Below the pieces are notes generated by a model. The model did no database searches. It was not told where the DNA came from and saw nothing but the letters and a program-made list of their open reading frames with translations. Source: UBA1479 sp002706405 (GTDB lineage Bacteria > Pseudomonadota > Alphaproteobacteria > Rhodospirillales > Casp-alpha2). From it: a DNA stretch of 64,000 nucleotides. The number at the start of each line of letters is the position of its first letter. The stretch's first letter is position 1. Positions 24,769 to 33,360 of the stretch are shown here, piece by piece. The stretch spans positions 175,040 to 239,039 of the forward strand of contig CAXATO010000005.1 in NCBI GenBank assembly GCA_963972255.1, in the 5' to 3' direction. The translations under genes were made by a program, and so were the position numbers.

Positions 24769-26880
24769 TCAGCCTTTGTCATCATTGTCCGGCGTCAGGC
24801 CCTTGGCCCGCATGTCGGCGGCGGCCGCCGCGCGCATCTCGTCCCGTTCGTTCAGGTAATCCTGGGTCGTGCGGGTGATGGGTTTGGGCGCGCCGGCCAG
24901 GGGATTGGCCACTTCGAACTGCACCAGGACGCGACAGTCGTCGCACATCTTGATGCGGTCCAGCGCCGCGCCCGGGAACATGGAATGTCCCTTCAGCTTG
25001 TTGGTCAGCTGGTCGATGGTGGCGCGGGTGCCGTAAGGCTTGCCGCAGCGGATGCAGTGGAAGGGATCTTCTTCCTTCTGCACACGGGGCCTCTTGGCCT
25101 CGTCCTTGAACGACAGACGCGGCGTCAGCGTGATGACCTTTTCCGGGCAAGTCTTGGCGCAGAGCCCGCACTGCACGCAGGCGTCCTCGACGAACGACAG
25201 TTGCGGCTTGTCCGGATTGTCGCGCAGGGCATTGGCCGGGCAGGCGCCGACGCAGGAAAGGCATAGCGTGCAGCCGGCCACGTCCACGGTCACCGTGCCG
25301 AAGGGCGCGCCCTTGGGCATGGCGATTTCGTCGACCTTGTTGGGCGCACCCGCGTGCAGGGTATCCAGGGCCAGGCGCATGACCGCCCGCTTGCGGCCCA
25401 TGGGTAGGAAATCGCCCTGCGGCATGGGGGAAAGCTTCGCCAGGGACCAGAGGGCGTCCTCGACCGCGGAGGGATCGTCCAGATGAAGGTGGCGGATGCG
25501 GCCGGTGCCGTAGCCGAGGCCGTCCAGCACCGTATCGGCGATGGCGATCTCGCCTTCCTGGGCCAGGGCTTCCTCGCGCCGTTTGGGCGGCAGCAGGATC
25601 AGACACTGGGCCGCGCCATAAGCGGCGGCCGACAGGAATAGGTCGAGGCCGACCTGCGTCACCTCGTTGACGACGAAGGGAATACAGTTGGCGGGCAGGC
25701 CGCGTCCCATGCGCGAGATCAGGCCGATGGCTTCCTCACCCTGGTCGGCGTCATGGATCAGCAGGACCGGGTCCGTGCCGCCGGCCTTGGCATAGGTGCG
25801 CAGCACCGTGCGCGCGCGCTTGAACAACTCGTCGCCGAGCGGCAGGGCATAGGTCGCCGCCCCCGTCGGGCAGACCGAGGCACAGACGCCGCAGCCGCCG
25901 CACAGATAAGGGTCGATCTTGACCCGCTCGTTGTCGGGCGTGATGGCGCCGGCCGGACAATTGTCGATGCAGCGCGAACAGCCGGTAATGCGGCTGCGGG
26001 AATGGGCGCAGATCTTGTCGTCGTAATCGACATAGCGGGGCTTTTCGAACTCGCCGACCATGTCCACCATCTCGAAGATGGCTTCGGCGACCAGGGCCGG
26101 ATTGCCGGGATCCGGGTTGTAATAGCCGTCGCGCTTGTCCGCATGGGGGAACAGGGCGGGCCCGCCGCGCAGGTCGAGAATCAAATCGCACTCGGACGTT
26201 CCGGCCTGCGGCTGGCCTTCCCATTCCAAAGTGCCGCGCGAGGACGCCTTGGCCGGGATGAAGCCGGAAATGGCGACCTGGAACGCGCCCAAATGGCCGC
26301 CGGCACCCGTGACCTTGCCCGCGAACACGGGAAATTCCATGACCGGCGGTGGCGGCACGTCCTTGGCCCCTTCCAGGACCAGGGTGACGTTCAAGCGCCC
26401 GGACAGCTTGCGCGCGGCCGCGACCGCGTCTTCGCCCTTGCCCAACACCAGGGTCACGCCGCTGGATTTCATGGAAACGGAATGCGCCCCCGCCAAATCC
26501 ATGGCGGCTTCGTTCAGAAGGGCCGCCATCTTGGCCGTCAGATTGGTCGACGCCTTCTTGTCCTTGGCCGCATCGGACCAGCCGGCCTTCTCCCGGATGT
26601 TGGTGAAGGCGATGGCCGGCGGCCTGTCCATTTCATCGACGGTTTCCAGAAACAGGGGGGCTTCCTGGGTGCAGGCGACCAGCAGGGTTTCGCCCGCCTG
26701 CCCGGCGATGCCGGCGACGCGCTGGAACTCCTCGACCTGACGGCGGCACAGATGGGTCGCGACTTTCAACTCGCCGTCGGCGCCGGTTGCGGGGCCGCAG
26801 GCCTTGGCCAGGGCCGTGCCGTCGATGGACATGGTGCCCTCGCAGTCGCAGACGAGAACGTGCTTCTCATTGAGCTTCAT
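24769..26880 (-). CDS. Multi-cluster 4Fe-4S ferredoxin of formate dehydrogenase islands
   Basis: 703 residues. The first 290 residues have no cysteine cluster except the N-terminal CDCEG (about residue 12) and look like a novel domain. Then follow at least four 4Fe-4S motifs: CSRCIDNCPAGAI, CGGCGVCASVCPTGA, CTLCLSCVGACPANAL and CVQCGLCAKTCPEKVI, plus Cys pairs in CIRCGKP and CDDCRV. Proteins of this build travel with DUF3305, DUF3306, TorD-type chaperones and formate dehydrogenases in proteobacteria; an electron-transfer or maturation role is inferred from context only. It is cytosolic (no signal peptide). The ATG at 26880 follows GGGAAGC at long spacing. Confidence 0.8.
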   Translation of the reverse strand: MKLNEKHVLVCDCEGTMSIDGTALAKACGPATGADGELKVATHLCRRQVEEFQRVAGIAGQAGETLLVACTQEAPLFLETVDEMDRPPAIAFTNIREKAGWSDAAKDKKASTNLTAKMAALLNEAAMDLAGAHSVSMKSSGVTLVLGKGEDAVAAARKLSGRLNVTLVLEGAKDVPPPPVMEFPVFAGKVTGAGGHLGAFQVAISGFIPAKASSRGTLEWEGQPQAGTSECDLILDLRGGPALFPHADKRDGYYNPDPGNPALVAEAIFEMVDMVGEFEKPRYVDYDDKICAHSRSRITGCSRCIDNCPAGAITPDNERVKIDPYLCGGCGVCASVCPTGAATYALPLGDELFKRARTVLRTYAKAGGTDPVLLIHDADQGEEAIGLISRMGRGLPANCIPFVVNEVTQVGLDLFLSAAAYGAAQCLILLPPKRREEALAQEGEIAIADTVLDGLGYGTGRIRHLHLDDPSAVEDALWSLAKLSPMPQGDFLPMGRKRAVMRLALDTLHAGAPNKVDEIAMPKGAPFGTVTVDVAGCTLCLSCVGACPANALRDNPDKPQLSFVEDACVQCGLCAKTCPEKVITLTPRLSFKDEAKRPRVQKEEDPFHCIRCGKPYGTRATIDQLTNKLKGHSMFPGAALDRIKMCDDCRVLVQFEVANPLAGAPKPITRTTQDYLNERDEMRAAAAADMRAKGLTPDNDDKG

Positions 26881-27096
26881 AAGACCGATGCTTCCCTATC
26901 CGGCGTCCTTCAGGGGACGCTCGTGCGCTCGAACATGTATTTTGTTTAGGCTATTTTACACGGAATAAAAACGGTGCGTGAGTAGGGGTATTCGCCTCTT
27001 CCGTTTGGGCCGTTTACATTCCAAATTCCAGACCCTAACTATGTGGGGACCGCCGGGTGCAATAAAAAGCCCCGGAAAGGGAGGAAAAGGCAGGCA

Positions 27097-27399
27097 ATGG
27101 CAAACAGTATCCCATCCGGCAAGAACGGGCTTTCCGTCGATGATTTCATGCTGGCCGCCCAGCGCGGCGACCGCGAAACCCTGCAACAGGCGCTGGACGC
27201 GGGGATGAAGATCAACACCATCGACGCCCACGGCAATTCGGCCCTGATGTACGCGGCGGCGGCCGGACAAGCCAAGACCTGCCAATGGCTGATCGACCAG
27301 GGCATCGACAAGGCGACCGTCAACAACTGGGGCCTGGGTGCGCGCGACTGGTCGAAATGGCCGTCCAATGCCGACGATATCCGCAAGGTGGTGTACTAA
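27097..27399 (+). CDS. Short ankyrin-repeat protein
   Basis: 100 residues from ATG 27097, with GGAGGAAAAGG upstream. Ankyrin units are seen in DDFMLAAQRGDRETLQQALD and DAHGNSALMYAAAAGQ; a third partial unit follows (TCQWLIDQGIDKATVNNWG). With only about two to three repeats it is likely a small protein-binding adaptor. It is divergent from the 703-residue ferredoxin gene across a 216-base gap in which I see only AT-rich promoter-like sequence near 26935-26975. A link to the formate enzymes is possible but unproven. Confidence 0.75.
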   Translation: MANSIPSGKNGLSVDDFMLAAQRGDRETLQQALDAGMKINTIDAHGNSALMYAAAAGQAKTCQWLIDQGIDKATVNNWGLGARDWSKWPSNADDIRKVVY

Positions 27400-27464
27400 G
27401 CGCCGGCCTGACCCATCGAGGTGCTTGTTCAACTTCAACGGCGCATGCGACGGAGAACCGATCC

Positions 27465-28118
27465 ATGAAGCTTCACGCCGATCTTTCCAAACCGGCCATC
27501 GTCGATTCCACGGCTCTGGCCTGGGTGCCGTCGCCGGCGCCGGGGGTCGCGCGCCGCATGCTGGAGCGTGACGGCGACGAGGTCGCGCGGGCGACCAGCA
27601 TCGTGCGTTATGCCCCCGGGTCCGAATTTCCCACGCACCGCCACGGCGGGGGCGAGGAATTCATGGTCCTGGACGGCGTGTTTTCCGATGAGCATGGCGA
27701 TTTTCCCGCCGGCACCTATGTGCGCAATCCCGTCGGTTCCAGCCATGCGCCCCGGACCGCGCCCGGTTGCACCATCTTCGTCAAGCTGCGCCAGATGGAC
27801 CCGGACGATCAGACCCGGATCGCCATCGACACCAAGGCCGGCGACTGGGTGGCGGGCGACGTGCCGGGCCTGTTCCGCCTGCCGCTCCATGAATTCGGCA
27901 CGGAACGTGTGTGGCTGACCCGGATGGGTCCCGGCTGCGCCGCGACGCCCCATGCCCATCCGCGCGGCGAGGAGGTCCTGGTGCTCGACGGTAGCCTCGA
28001 CGACGAAAACGGCCGCCACGGCACGGGCACCTGGCTGCGTCTGCCGGCGGGCAGCTTTCATGCGCCGCGCACGGCCGACGGCTGTTTGCTCTGGGTCAAG
28101 CAGGGCCATCTGGGCTAG
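27465..28118 (+). CDS. Duplicated cupin protein (ChrR-like)
   Basis: 217 residues containing two tandem cupin domains of the ChrR anti-sigma type. The first has THRHGGGEEFMVLDG, the second PHAHPRGEEVLVLDG, each with the His-x-His and Glu metal-ligand pattern. In ChrR such a cupin senses singlet oxygen next to an N-terminal zinc anti-sigma domain. That domain is missing here, so it is more likely an enzyme or metal/peroxide sensor. CGGAGAACC precedes ATG 27465. The adjacent downstream gene is DUF1330. Confidence 0.8.
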   Translation: MKLHADLSKPAIVDSTALAWVPSPAPGVARRMLERDGDEVARATSIVRYAPGSEFPTHRHGGGEEFMVLDGVFSDEHGDFPAGTYVRNPVGSSHAPRTAPGCTIFVKLRQMDPDDQTRIAIDTKAGDWVAGDVPGLFRLPLHEFGTERVWLTRMGPGCAATPHAHPRGEEVLVLDGSLDDENGRHGTGTWLRLPAGSFHAPRTADGCLLWVKQGHLG

Positions 28119-28165
28119 CCTGCCCGTCCACGCCAGTTTCACGACGCAAAGGGAGGATGCCGCCG

Positions 28166-28456
28166 ATGGCCGCCTATGTGATTGCCCAGATCGATGTCAC
28201 CGATCCGGAAACCTTCAAGGAATATCAGGCCCAGGTGCCGGCGACGATTGCTGCCTTCGGCGGCGAATACATCGTGCGCGGCGGTGAACAGGTGGCGTTG
28301 GAAGGGACGGCGCCGTCGTCGCGTACGGTCGTTCTGCGCTTTCCCGATATGGCGACGGCCCAGGCCTGGTACGCGTCACCGGAATACGCCAAGCCGCTGG
28401 CGATCCGCATGGCCTCGGCCAAAGGCACGCTGTTCGTGGTCGATGGCGTCGATTGA
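28166..28456 (+). CDS. DUF1330 family protein
   Basis: 96 residues of the dimeric alpha-beta barrel DUF1330 family (YVIAQIDVTDPETFKEYQ, FGGEYIVRGGEQ, VLRFPDMATAQAWYASPEY). The fold is related to antibiotic monooxygenases and EthD-like proteins; no activity is established. The ATG at 28166 is preferred to 28157 because GGGAGGA would otherwise abut the start codon. It probably shares a transcript with the cupin gene. Confidence 0.85.
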   Translation: MAAYVIAQIDVTDPETFKEYQAQVPATIAAFGGEYIVRGGEQVALEGTAPSSRTVVLRFPDMATAQAWYASPEYAKPLAIRMASAKGTLFVVDGVD

Positions 28457-28466
28457 TTTCTAATCG

Positions 28467-29114
28467 TTAACCAAAATTCAGTTGACTTGTTTCCGCACCG
28501 GTCTCGATCACGTCGAGGCCCCGGGGCGAGAGATGGAACACCACGTCCTGGCGCATGGAAATGTCCATGGTTTCCTGGGCGTCCAGGCCCAGGTAGCGGC
28601 GGATCAGGGTGCGCCCCGTGCCGCCGTGACAGACCACGATAACCGGCTGCGCGGGGGTGAGGCTCAGGAGCCATTCGTGGGCACGTTCCATGACCTCGGT
28701 CAGGGTCTCGCCGCCGCCGGGCGGGCGGTGACCCCAGGGGTCGGCGTCCATGGCGCCGAGCTCCTGTTCGTCGCCGGCCCGGGCGATCTCGGGGCGGGTC
28801 ATGCCTTCCCAGCGGCCGTAGCCCTTTTCCATGAGCCGGTCGTCGATGGTGAAGGCCCCCGCGTCGAGCTTCGCGGCGGCGCAGGCCAGGGCCGTCGTCT
28901 GTTCACAGCGCCCGGCGGGGCTGCGGTACAGGGCGAAGGGGGTAAGCGGGGCGAAGCGCGCGGCGAGCAGCCGGCCATAGGCCGCCGCCTGGGCCTGACC
29001 CAACTCCGTGAGGACGGAATTCTGATGGCCCTGGATGCGGCCTTCGCGGTTGAATTCGGTCTGGCCGTGGCGGATCAGGATGATCTCGGGCCAGGAAGCG
29101 GTCGATGGGGGCAT
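28467..29114 (-). CDS. Histidine phosphatase family protein (phosphoglycerate mutase-like)
   Basis: About 215 residues. The catalytic phosphohistidine motif RHG is in IILIRHGQTEFN; the second catalytic His is in VVCHGGTGRTL. YRSPAGRCEQTTAL and EKGYGRWEGMT carry the substrate Arg and Glu. It would act as a broad phosphatase or cobalamin/sugar phosphatase; the substrate is unknown. ATG 29114 (MPPSTASWPE) leaves the shortest leader to the motif; the frame extends upstream to 29303. It is divergent from fdhD. Confidence 0.85.
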   Translation of the reverse strand: MPPSTASWPEIILIRHGQTEFNREGRIQGHQNSVLTELGQAQAAAYGRLLAARFAPLTPFALYRSPAGRCEQTTALACAAAKLDAGAFTIDDRLMEKGYGRWEGMTRPEIARAGDEQELGAMDADPWGHRPPGGGETLTEVMERAHEWLLSLTPAQPVIVVCHGGTGRTLIRRYLGLDAQETMDISMRQDVVFHLSPRGLDVIETGAETSQLNFG

Positions 29115-29352
29115 GGGAGGCTCGTCGGCTGGAAGAGGGGCGATGGAAGAATGCGTCTTAGCAGGAATTGGCGGCGCTGCCGAGCCGTGCGGCCACTTGA
29201 TTTCTTGACCCTTGCCGCCGACACTCACGGTCCCCATGTTTTTGGGCGAGCCCGTGAACCCGGCGAGGTAAGGACCGGCGGCGCGGCGAGAAGGCCCGTG
29301 CACTGCGCCCGCGGCGATGGGACGGGCACGGGACGGGTAGGGAGATCAAGGC

Positions 29353-30288
29353 GTGAGCCAGAATGACATCGAGTCCGCCAAGCTGGGCGTGAACCCGCTG
29401 GGCGCGGCCTATGCGGACGGCGTGGGCGAGCTTGTCATCAAGCCGAACCCGGACGACCCGCGCCTGACGGAAAAGGTCCCGGGCATTGATCAGGACGGTT
29501 CGCCCGTGATCGCCTCGGTCACCGTGGAGCGGCCCCTGACTCTGTTCCTCAACGGCCGTGAGATCGTCACCATGATGACGATCTGTGACTATCCGGAATA
29601 TCTCGCCGTCGGCTATCTGGTGAATCAGAACATGCTGCGCCCCGACGACGTGGTGACGGCGGTGGAGTTCGACGACGACCTGGAAGTCGTCGTCGTGCGC
29701 ACGGAGCGCGAAACGAATTTCGAGGAAAAGCTGAAGAAGAAGACCCTGACCTCCGGTTGCGCCCAGGGCACGGTGTTCGGCGACGTCATGGAGAAGTTCG
29801 AAAGCGTGAAGCTGGCCGAGGGTGCGATTATCAAGACGTCCTGGCTGTTCACCCTGATGAAGAAGATCAACACGGCGCCGTCGCTGTACCTGGAAGCGGG
29901 CGCCATCCACGGCTGCGTGCTGTGCAAGGACGACCGCCCGCTGCTGTACATGGAAGACGTCGGCCGCCATAACGCCGTCGACAAGATTGCGGGCTTCATG
30001 TTCCTGCACGGCTGGTCGGGGCGCGACAAGATCTTCTACACCACCGGGCGGCTGACCTCGGAAATGGTCATCAAGACGGTGCAGATGGAAATTCCCATTC
30101 TGGTGTCCCGCTCGGGCTTCACGGCCTGGGGCGTGGACCTTGCCAATCAGGTCGGTCTGACGCTGATCGGCCGGGCCAAGGGCCGACGTTTCATCGCCCT
30201 GGCCGGGCAGGACCGCATCGAATTCGACGCCGAGCATGGCGAGGCCGCGGACGAACCCCTCGAACTGCGCCGCAAGGGCAGCCGATGA
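29353..30288 (+). CDS. fdhD: Formate dehydrogenase accessory sulfurtransferase FdhD
   Basis: 311 residues from a GTG at 29353. FdhD receives sulfur from IscS and passes it to the molybdenum cofactor, which formate dehydrogenases need for activity. The essential CxxC is present in IHGCVLCKDD, and the family blocks VERPLTLFLNGRE, DVGRHNAVDKIAG and SRSGFTAWGVDLA are clear. Four-base overlaps link fdhD, mobA, DUF3305 and DUF3306, so this is the head of a tightly coupled maturation operon. It could serve both formate dehydrogenases in this window. Confidence 0.95.
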   Translation: MSQNDIESAKLGVNPLGAAYADGVGELVIKPNPDDPRLTEKVPGIDQDGSPVIASVTVERPLTLFLNGREIVTMMTICDYPEYLAVGYLVNQNMLRPDDVVTAVEFDDDLEVVVVRTERETNFEEKLKKKTLTSGCAQGTVFGDVMEKFESVKLAEGAIIKTSWLFTLMKKINTAPSLYLEAGAIHGCVLCKDDRPLLYMEDVGRHNAVDKIAGFMFLHGWSGRDKIFYTTGRLTSEMVIKTVQMEIPILVSRSGFTAWGVDLANQVGLTLIGRAKGRRFIALAGQDRIEFDAEHGEAADEPLELRRKGSR

Positions 30289-30911
30289 CGGCGCCCGTCG
30301 ATACGGTCGGCGTGCTTTTGGCCGGCGGCCTGGCGCGGCGCATGGGCGGCGGCGACAAGCCGCTGCGCACGCTCGGCGGCAAGCCGATCCTGGACCATGT
30401 GGTGGCGCGGGCCCGGCCGCAGGTCGCGGACCTGTTGCTCAACGTCAACGGCGATCCGGCACGCTTCGCGGCCTACGGCCTGCCGACGGCGGTGGATGTG
30501 ATCGACGGTCATGCCGGGCCGCTGGCCGGCATTCTGACGGGCATGGAATGGGCGCGGGCCGCCCATCCGCGGGCCAAATGGCTGGCGTCCTTCGCCACCG
30601 ACGCGCCGTTCTTTCCCGACACCCTGGTCCAGCGCCTGCACCGGGCGGTCGCGGACGACGGGGCCGAGATCGCCTGCGCCCAATCCGGCGACCGCACCCA
30701 TCCGGTGTTTGCCCTGTGGCCCGTGGCGCTGGCTGACGATCTGCGCGCCGCGATGACGCAAGAGGACATGCGCAAGATCGATGCCTGGTCGGCGCGTTAC
30801 CGCGTCGTTCACGTGGATTTCCCGACGGCGCCCTTCGATCCCTTCTTCAACATCAACAAGCCGGAAAACCTGGCCGAGGCGGAAACCCTGTTCGCGGAGG
30901 CCGTTCAATGA
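30285..30911 (+). CDS. mobA: Molybdenum cofactor guanylyltransferase
   Basis: 208 residues. MobA attaches GMP to molybdopterin to form the guanine dinucleotide cofactor used by DMSO-reductase-family enzymes such as formate dehydrogenase. The nucleotidyltransferase motif LLAGGLARRMGGGDKPL is at the N-terminus, with FATDAPFFP and HPVFALWP in the expected places. It overlaps fdhD and the DUF3305 gene by four bases each (ATGA). Confidence 0.93.
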   Translation: MTAPVDTVGVLLAGGLARRMGGGDKPLRTLGGKPILDHVVARARPQVADLLLNVNGDPARFAAYGLPTAVDVIDGHAGPLAGILTGMEWARAAHPRAKWLASFATDAPFFPDTLVQRLHRAVADDGAEIACAQSGDRTHPVFALWPVALADDLRAAMTQEDMRKIDAWSARYRVVHVDFPTAPFDPFFNINKPENLAEAETLFAEAVQ

Positions 30912-31435
30912 GCCGCCGCCAAACGGTCATGCTCGGCGTCATCATCGAACGCCGGAAAATCGACAACCCCTGGCAGGATTATTCCTATCACCCGGTCGCC
31001 GTGGTCCCCGGCATGCCGGCCTTGGATGTGGGCGAAGGCTGGCGTCTGATCCGCGAGGGCGAGGGCTGGAGCCATTTTCATGCCGCGACCCTGGAATTGG
31101 AACTGTTTGCCGGCGAAACGGGCGGATACAAGGTCAACCTCAGCAACTTTCAACCTCACGTCTACGTCGTGCTGACCCCTGGCGAAGAAGCCGAGGACGA
31201 AGAGGTCGTGCCGAAACTGGTCACCGCCTGTCCCTACGAAGCGGAAAGCTATACGGAAGATTCGGAAATGATCGTCGAGGGCGTGCCCATGCCCGAGGAA
31301 TTGGCGGCCTGGATCGGCGTCTTCGTTGATGCGCATCACGTCGAGGAAGTCTTCGTCAAACGCAAGCGGAATAAGGCTTATGACCCGCGCAAGGGCGATA
31401 TGCGCCCGCGGCCCCTGGTGGAGACGGACGAATGA
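30908..31435 (+). CDS. DUF3305 domain protein
   Basis: 175 residues of DUF3305, seen almost only in proteobacterial formate dehydrogenase clusters. Typical blocks are VIIERRKIDNPWQDYSYHPV, ELELFAGETGGYKVNLSN and PHVYVVLTPGEEAED. The protein is acidic and cytosolic, without cysteine clusters. A role in enzyme assembly or maturation is inferred from conserved neighbourhood. Four-base overlaps on both sides show translational coupling. Confidence 0.88.
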   Translation: MSRRQTVMLGVIIERRKIDNPWQDYSYHPVAVVPGMPALDVGEGWRLIREGEGWSHFHAATLELELFAGETGGYKVNLSNFQPHVYVVLTPGEEAEDEEVVPKLVTACPYEAESYTEDSEMIVEGVPMPEELAAWIGVFVDAHHVEEVFVKRKRNKAYDPRKGDMRPRPLVETDE

Positions 31436-32241
31436 GCACTGGTGAGGAGAACCCCCTAAGCCGCTGGGCCCGTCTGAAACGCAAGAGCGCCAAGGGGGAA
31501 GCGGTCGAAGAAGCCCCCGTTGAGGTCGCCCGTCGCGGTGCCGCCGGACCGGTGGCGGGAACCGTAACGCCGCCGACTGCGGCCGGGGAAAAGGCCCTGG
31601 CAACGACTGCCGATGACGCGCCCGTCGATGCCGACAATGCGCGCGAACTGACGGCGGAAGAAGCGGCCTATGTGGAAACCTTGCCGGCGCTCGAGGACCT
31701 GACCCCGGAAAGCGATTTCTCCGGCTTCATGGACAAACGGGTGCCCGACTTTCTGCGCCGCCAGGCGCTGCGCAAGCTGTGGCTGAGCGACCCTGCCTTC
31801 AGCCTGATCGACGGCATGCACGAGTACGGTGAGGATTACTCCATGATGGCCCAACTGGCGGCCGGGGCCAGCGCCTATCGCCCGAATGAAGGCGGTTATG
31901 CCTGGCGTGATGCGCCGAAGGAGAAAGACGAGGAAGACACGGTCTCCGAGCAAACCGCAGAAGGGGACGACGCTGCGGCAGAGGCTGGCCAAGACGAGGT
32001 GCGCGAGGACGGTGCCGAAGCGGAAGACATGGACGAATCCATTGCCGACAAGGCGAGCCGGGTCCAGGACCGGGGCGGGTCGAGCGTACGCCTGCCGACC
32101 TATACGCCCAATCCCTATTACCAATCCCCCGGACAGCGTCATCCGGCGCCTGAAACCCTGCCGGGACCGGCCAGGGCATTGGAAACAACCTCAGGTAGTG
32201 ATGACGACGACCTGGGCGAGGCGGAAGACGACCTCGCCTGA
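31432..32241 (+). CDS. DUF3306 domain protein
   Basis: 269 residues. The N-terminal FxRWxRLK-like element reads NPLSRWARLKRKSAK; the family core follows as LPALEDLTPESDFSGFMDKR, VPDFLRRQALRKLWLSDPAF and IDGMHEYGEDYSMM. After about residue 140 the sequence is acidic, Ala/Glu/Asp-rich and low-complexity, with little similarity expected. Always found beside DUF3305 in these clusters; function not established. It overlaps DUF3305 by four bases and ends the fdhD operon, followed by a possible terminator. Confidence 0.85.
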   Translation: MSTGEENPLSRWARLKRKSAKGEAVEEAPVEVARRGAAGPVAGTVTPPTAAGEKALATTADDAPVDADNARELTAEEAAYVETLPALEDLTPESDFSGFMDKRVPDFLRRQALRKLWLSDPAFSLIDGMHEYGEDYSMMAQLAAGASAYRPNEGGYAWRDAPKEKDEEDTVSEQTAEGDDAAAEAGQDEVREDGAEAEDMDESIADKASRVQDRGGSSVRLPTYTPNPYYQSPGQRHPAPETLPGPARALETTSGSDDDDLGEAEDDLA

Positions 32242-32291
32242 GGTGTCGCCGAGGGGCCCGGACGGCCGCGATTTCCGGTAATTCAGATGAT

Positions 32292-32320
32292 CTAAGCCCA
32301 TGAAAAAATTGGGGCTTTTA
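32292..32320 (+). terminator. Possible terminator after the fdhD-mobA-DUF3305-DUF3306 operon
   Basis: AAGCCC (32294-32299) pairs with GGGCTT (32312-32317) around an A-rich loop, with flanking CT/AG, and is followed by TTTAG. The short stem and short T run make it a modest intrinsic terminator. Confidence 0.4.
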
Positions 32321-32329
32321 GAACAACTT

Positions 32330-32491
32330 TTCCGCATGGCGGAATGGACGATCCGTTGACTTGCGAGGTGAAAAGTCGTTCACTTATGAGCATGGGTGGA
32401 TAGATTGCCCGCAGTAGGCCGATGTGGGGGGCCGCGGCGCAATAACTGTCCTGCTTATGAGGTGTCGGAATCCGCCGGATTTACAGGCGGA
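32330..32491. promoter_or_regulatory. Two inverted repeats in the torD-fdh upstream region
   Basis: TTCCGC-ATG-GCGGAA (32330-32344) is a perfect inverted repeat; TCCGCC (32471-32476) pairs with GGCGGA (32486-32491). Both use the same GCGGAA/TTCCGC half-site. They lie in the 298-base gap before torD, where the promoter for the respiratory formate dehydrogenase operon must be; no gene is seen in this gap. Confidence 0.4.
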
Positions 32492-32539
32492 AGCGATGGT
32501 AGGAGAACAAGGATTATCCAAGTGGAGGCAAGTGCCACC

Positions 32540-33187
32540 ATGGGAAGCAGTGCCAAGGGAGAACGGCCGCTTTCCGACTCCGACAACAAAACCAACGCCC
32601 CCGCCGTGCCCGAAGAGGACATGCAGCGGGCCGGTATCTATGCGCTGTTGTCGCGGCTGCTCGCCAAACCCATGGACAACGACACGATTGCCTTCGTGCG
32701 TGAATTGACCGGCGATGAAAGCCCCCTGGGCCAAGCCGTCGATGCTTTGGCGACCATGGCAAAGCGCACCACGCAGGCCGTTGCCGAGGAAGAATACACC
32801 GTTTTGTTCTACGGGTTCGGCGCGGGTGGTGAACTGGCGCCCTTCGGCTCCCAATACCTGACCGGATTCATCTACGAAAAGCCGCTGGCCGACCTGCGCC
32901 GCGACCTTGCTGAATTGGGCATCGCGCGCGCCGAAGGGGTCAGCGACCCGGAAGATCACATCGCCTTCGTTTGTGAAGTCATGCACGGCCTGATCACCGG
33001 CGCCTTTGGGCCGCCGGCGAGCCTGGAGCGCCAGCGGGCGTTCTTTGAAGCGCATCTGGCGCCTTGGGCCGGCCACTTCTTCGCCGATATGGAAAAGGCC
33101 AAGTCGGCGGTCGTCTACATGCCGTTGGGAACCATCGGCAAGCTGTTCATGGAGATCGAACGGGACGCCTTCGGCTTCGGCCAGTAG
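32540..33187 (+). CDS. TorD/DmsD-family molybdoenzyme chaperone
   Basis: 215 residues, all-helical, of the TorD family. These proteins bind the Tat signal of a molybdoenzyme and keep it from export until the cofactor is loaded. Family features are RAGIYALLSRLLAKP, EYTVLFYGFGAGGELAPFGS and HLAPWAGHFFADMEKAK. The ATG at 32540 (MGSSAKGERP) follows GTGGAGGC; the frame extends back to 32396 without support. The client is almost certainly the Tat-exported FdhA three genes downstream. Confidence 0.88.
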   Translation: MGSSAKGERPLSDSDNKTNAPAVPEEDMQRAGIYALLSRLLAKPMDNDTIAFVRELTGDESPLGQAVDALATMAKRTTQAVAEEEYTVLFYGFGAGGELAPFGSQYLTGFIYEKPLADLRRDLAELGIARAEGVSDPEDHIAFVCEVMHGLITGAFGPPASLERQRAFFEAHLAPWAGHFFADMEKAKSAVVYMPLGTIGKLFMEIERDAFGFGQ

Positions 33188-33205
33188 GCGGCGCGGCCCG
33201 GTCGC

Positions 33206-33304
33206 CCCGAAACGGGTGGGCGGCTGAATGGGACGACAGAGTTGTTGGAATTGCGGGGGCGGCCCAGGCCGCGTCCCGCCGTCAATAGCAAGACCCGAAA
33301 CGGG
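33206..33304 (+). promoter_or_regulatory. Dense hairpins between torD and the small Tat gene
   Basis: CCCGAAACGGG occurs twice (33206-33216 and 33294-33304), each a 4-bp stem with an AAA loop. Between them GCGGG (33253-33257) and CCCGC (33275-33279) enclose GCGGCC-CA-GGCCGC (33259-33272). There is no T tract, so mRNA processing or stabilisation in favour of the downstream fdh genes is more likely than termination. Confidence 0.4.
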
Positions 33305-33360
33305 CGTTTGAAGGCAAGTAAGTGGAAGTATCTGTGATCACAATCTTTGAGGAGACTGCG

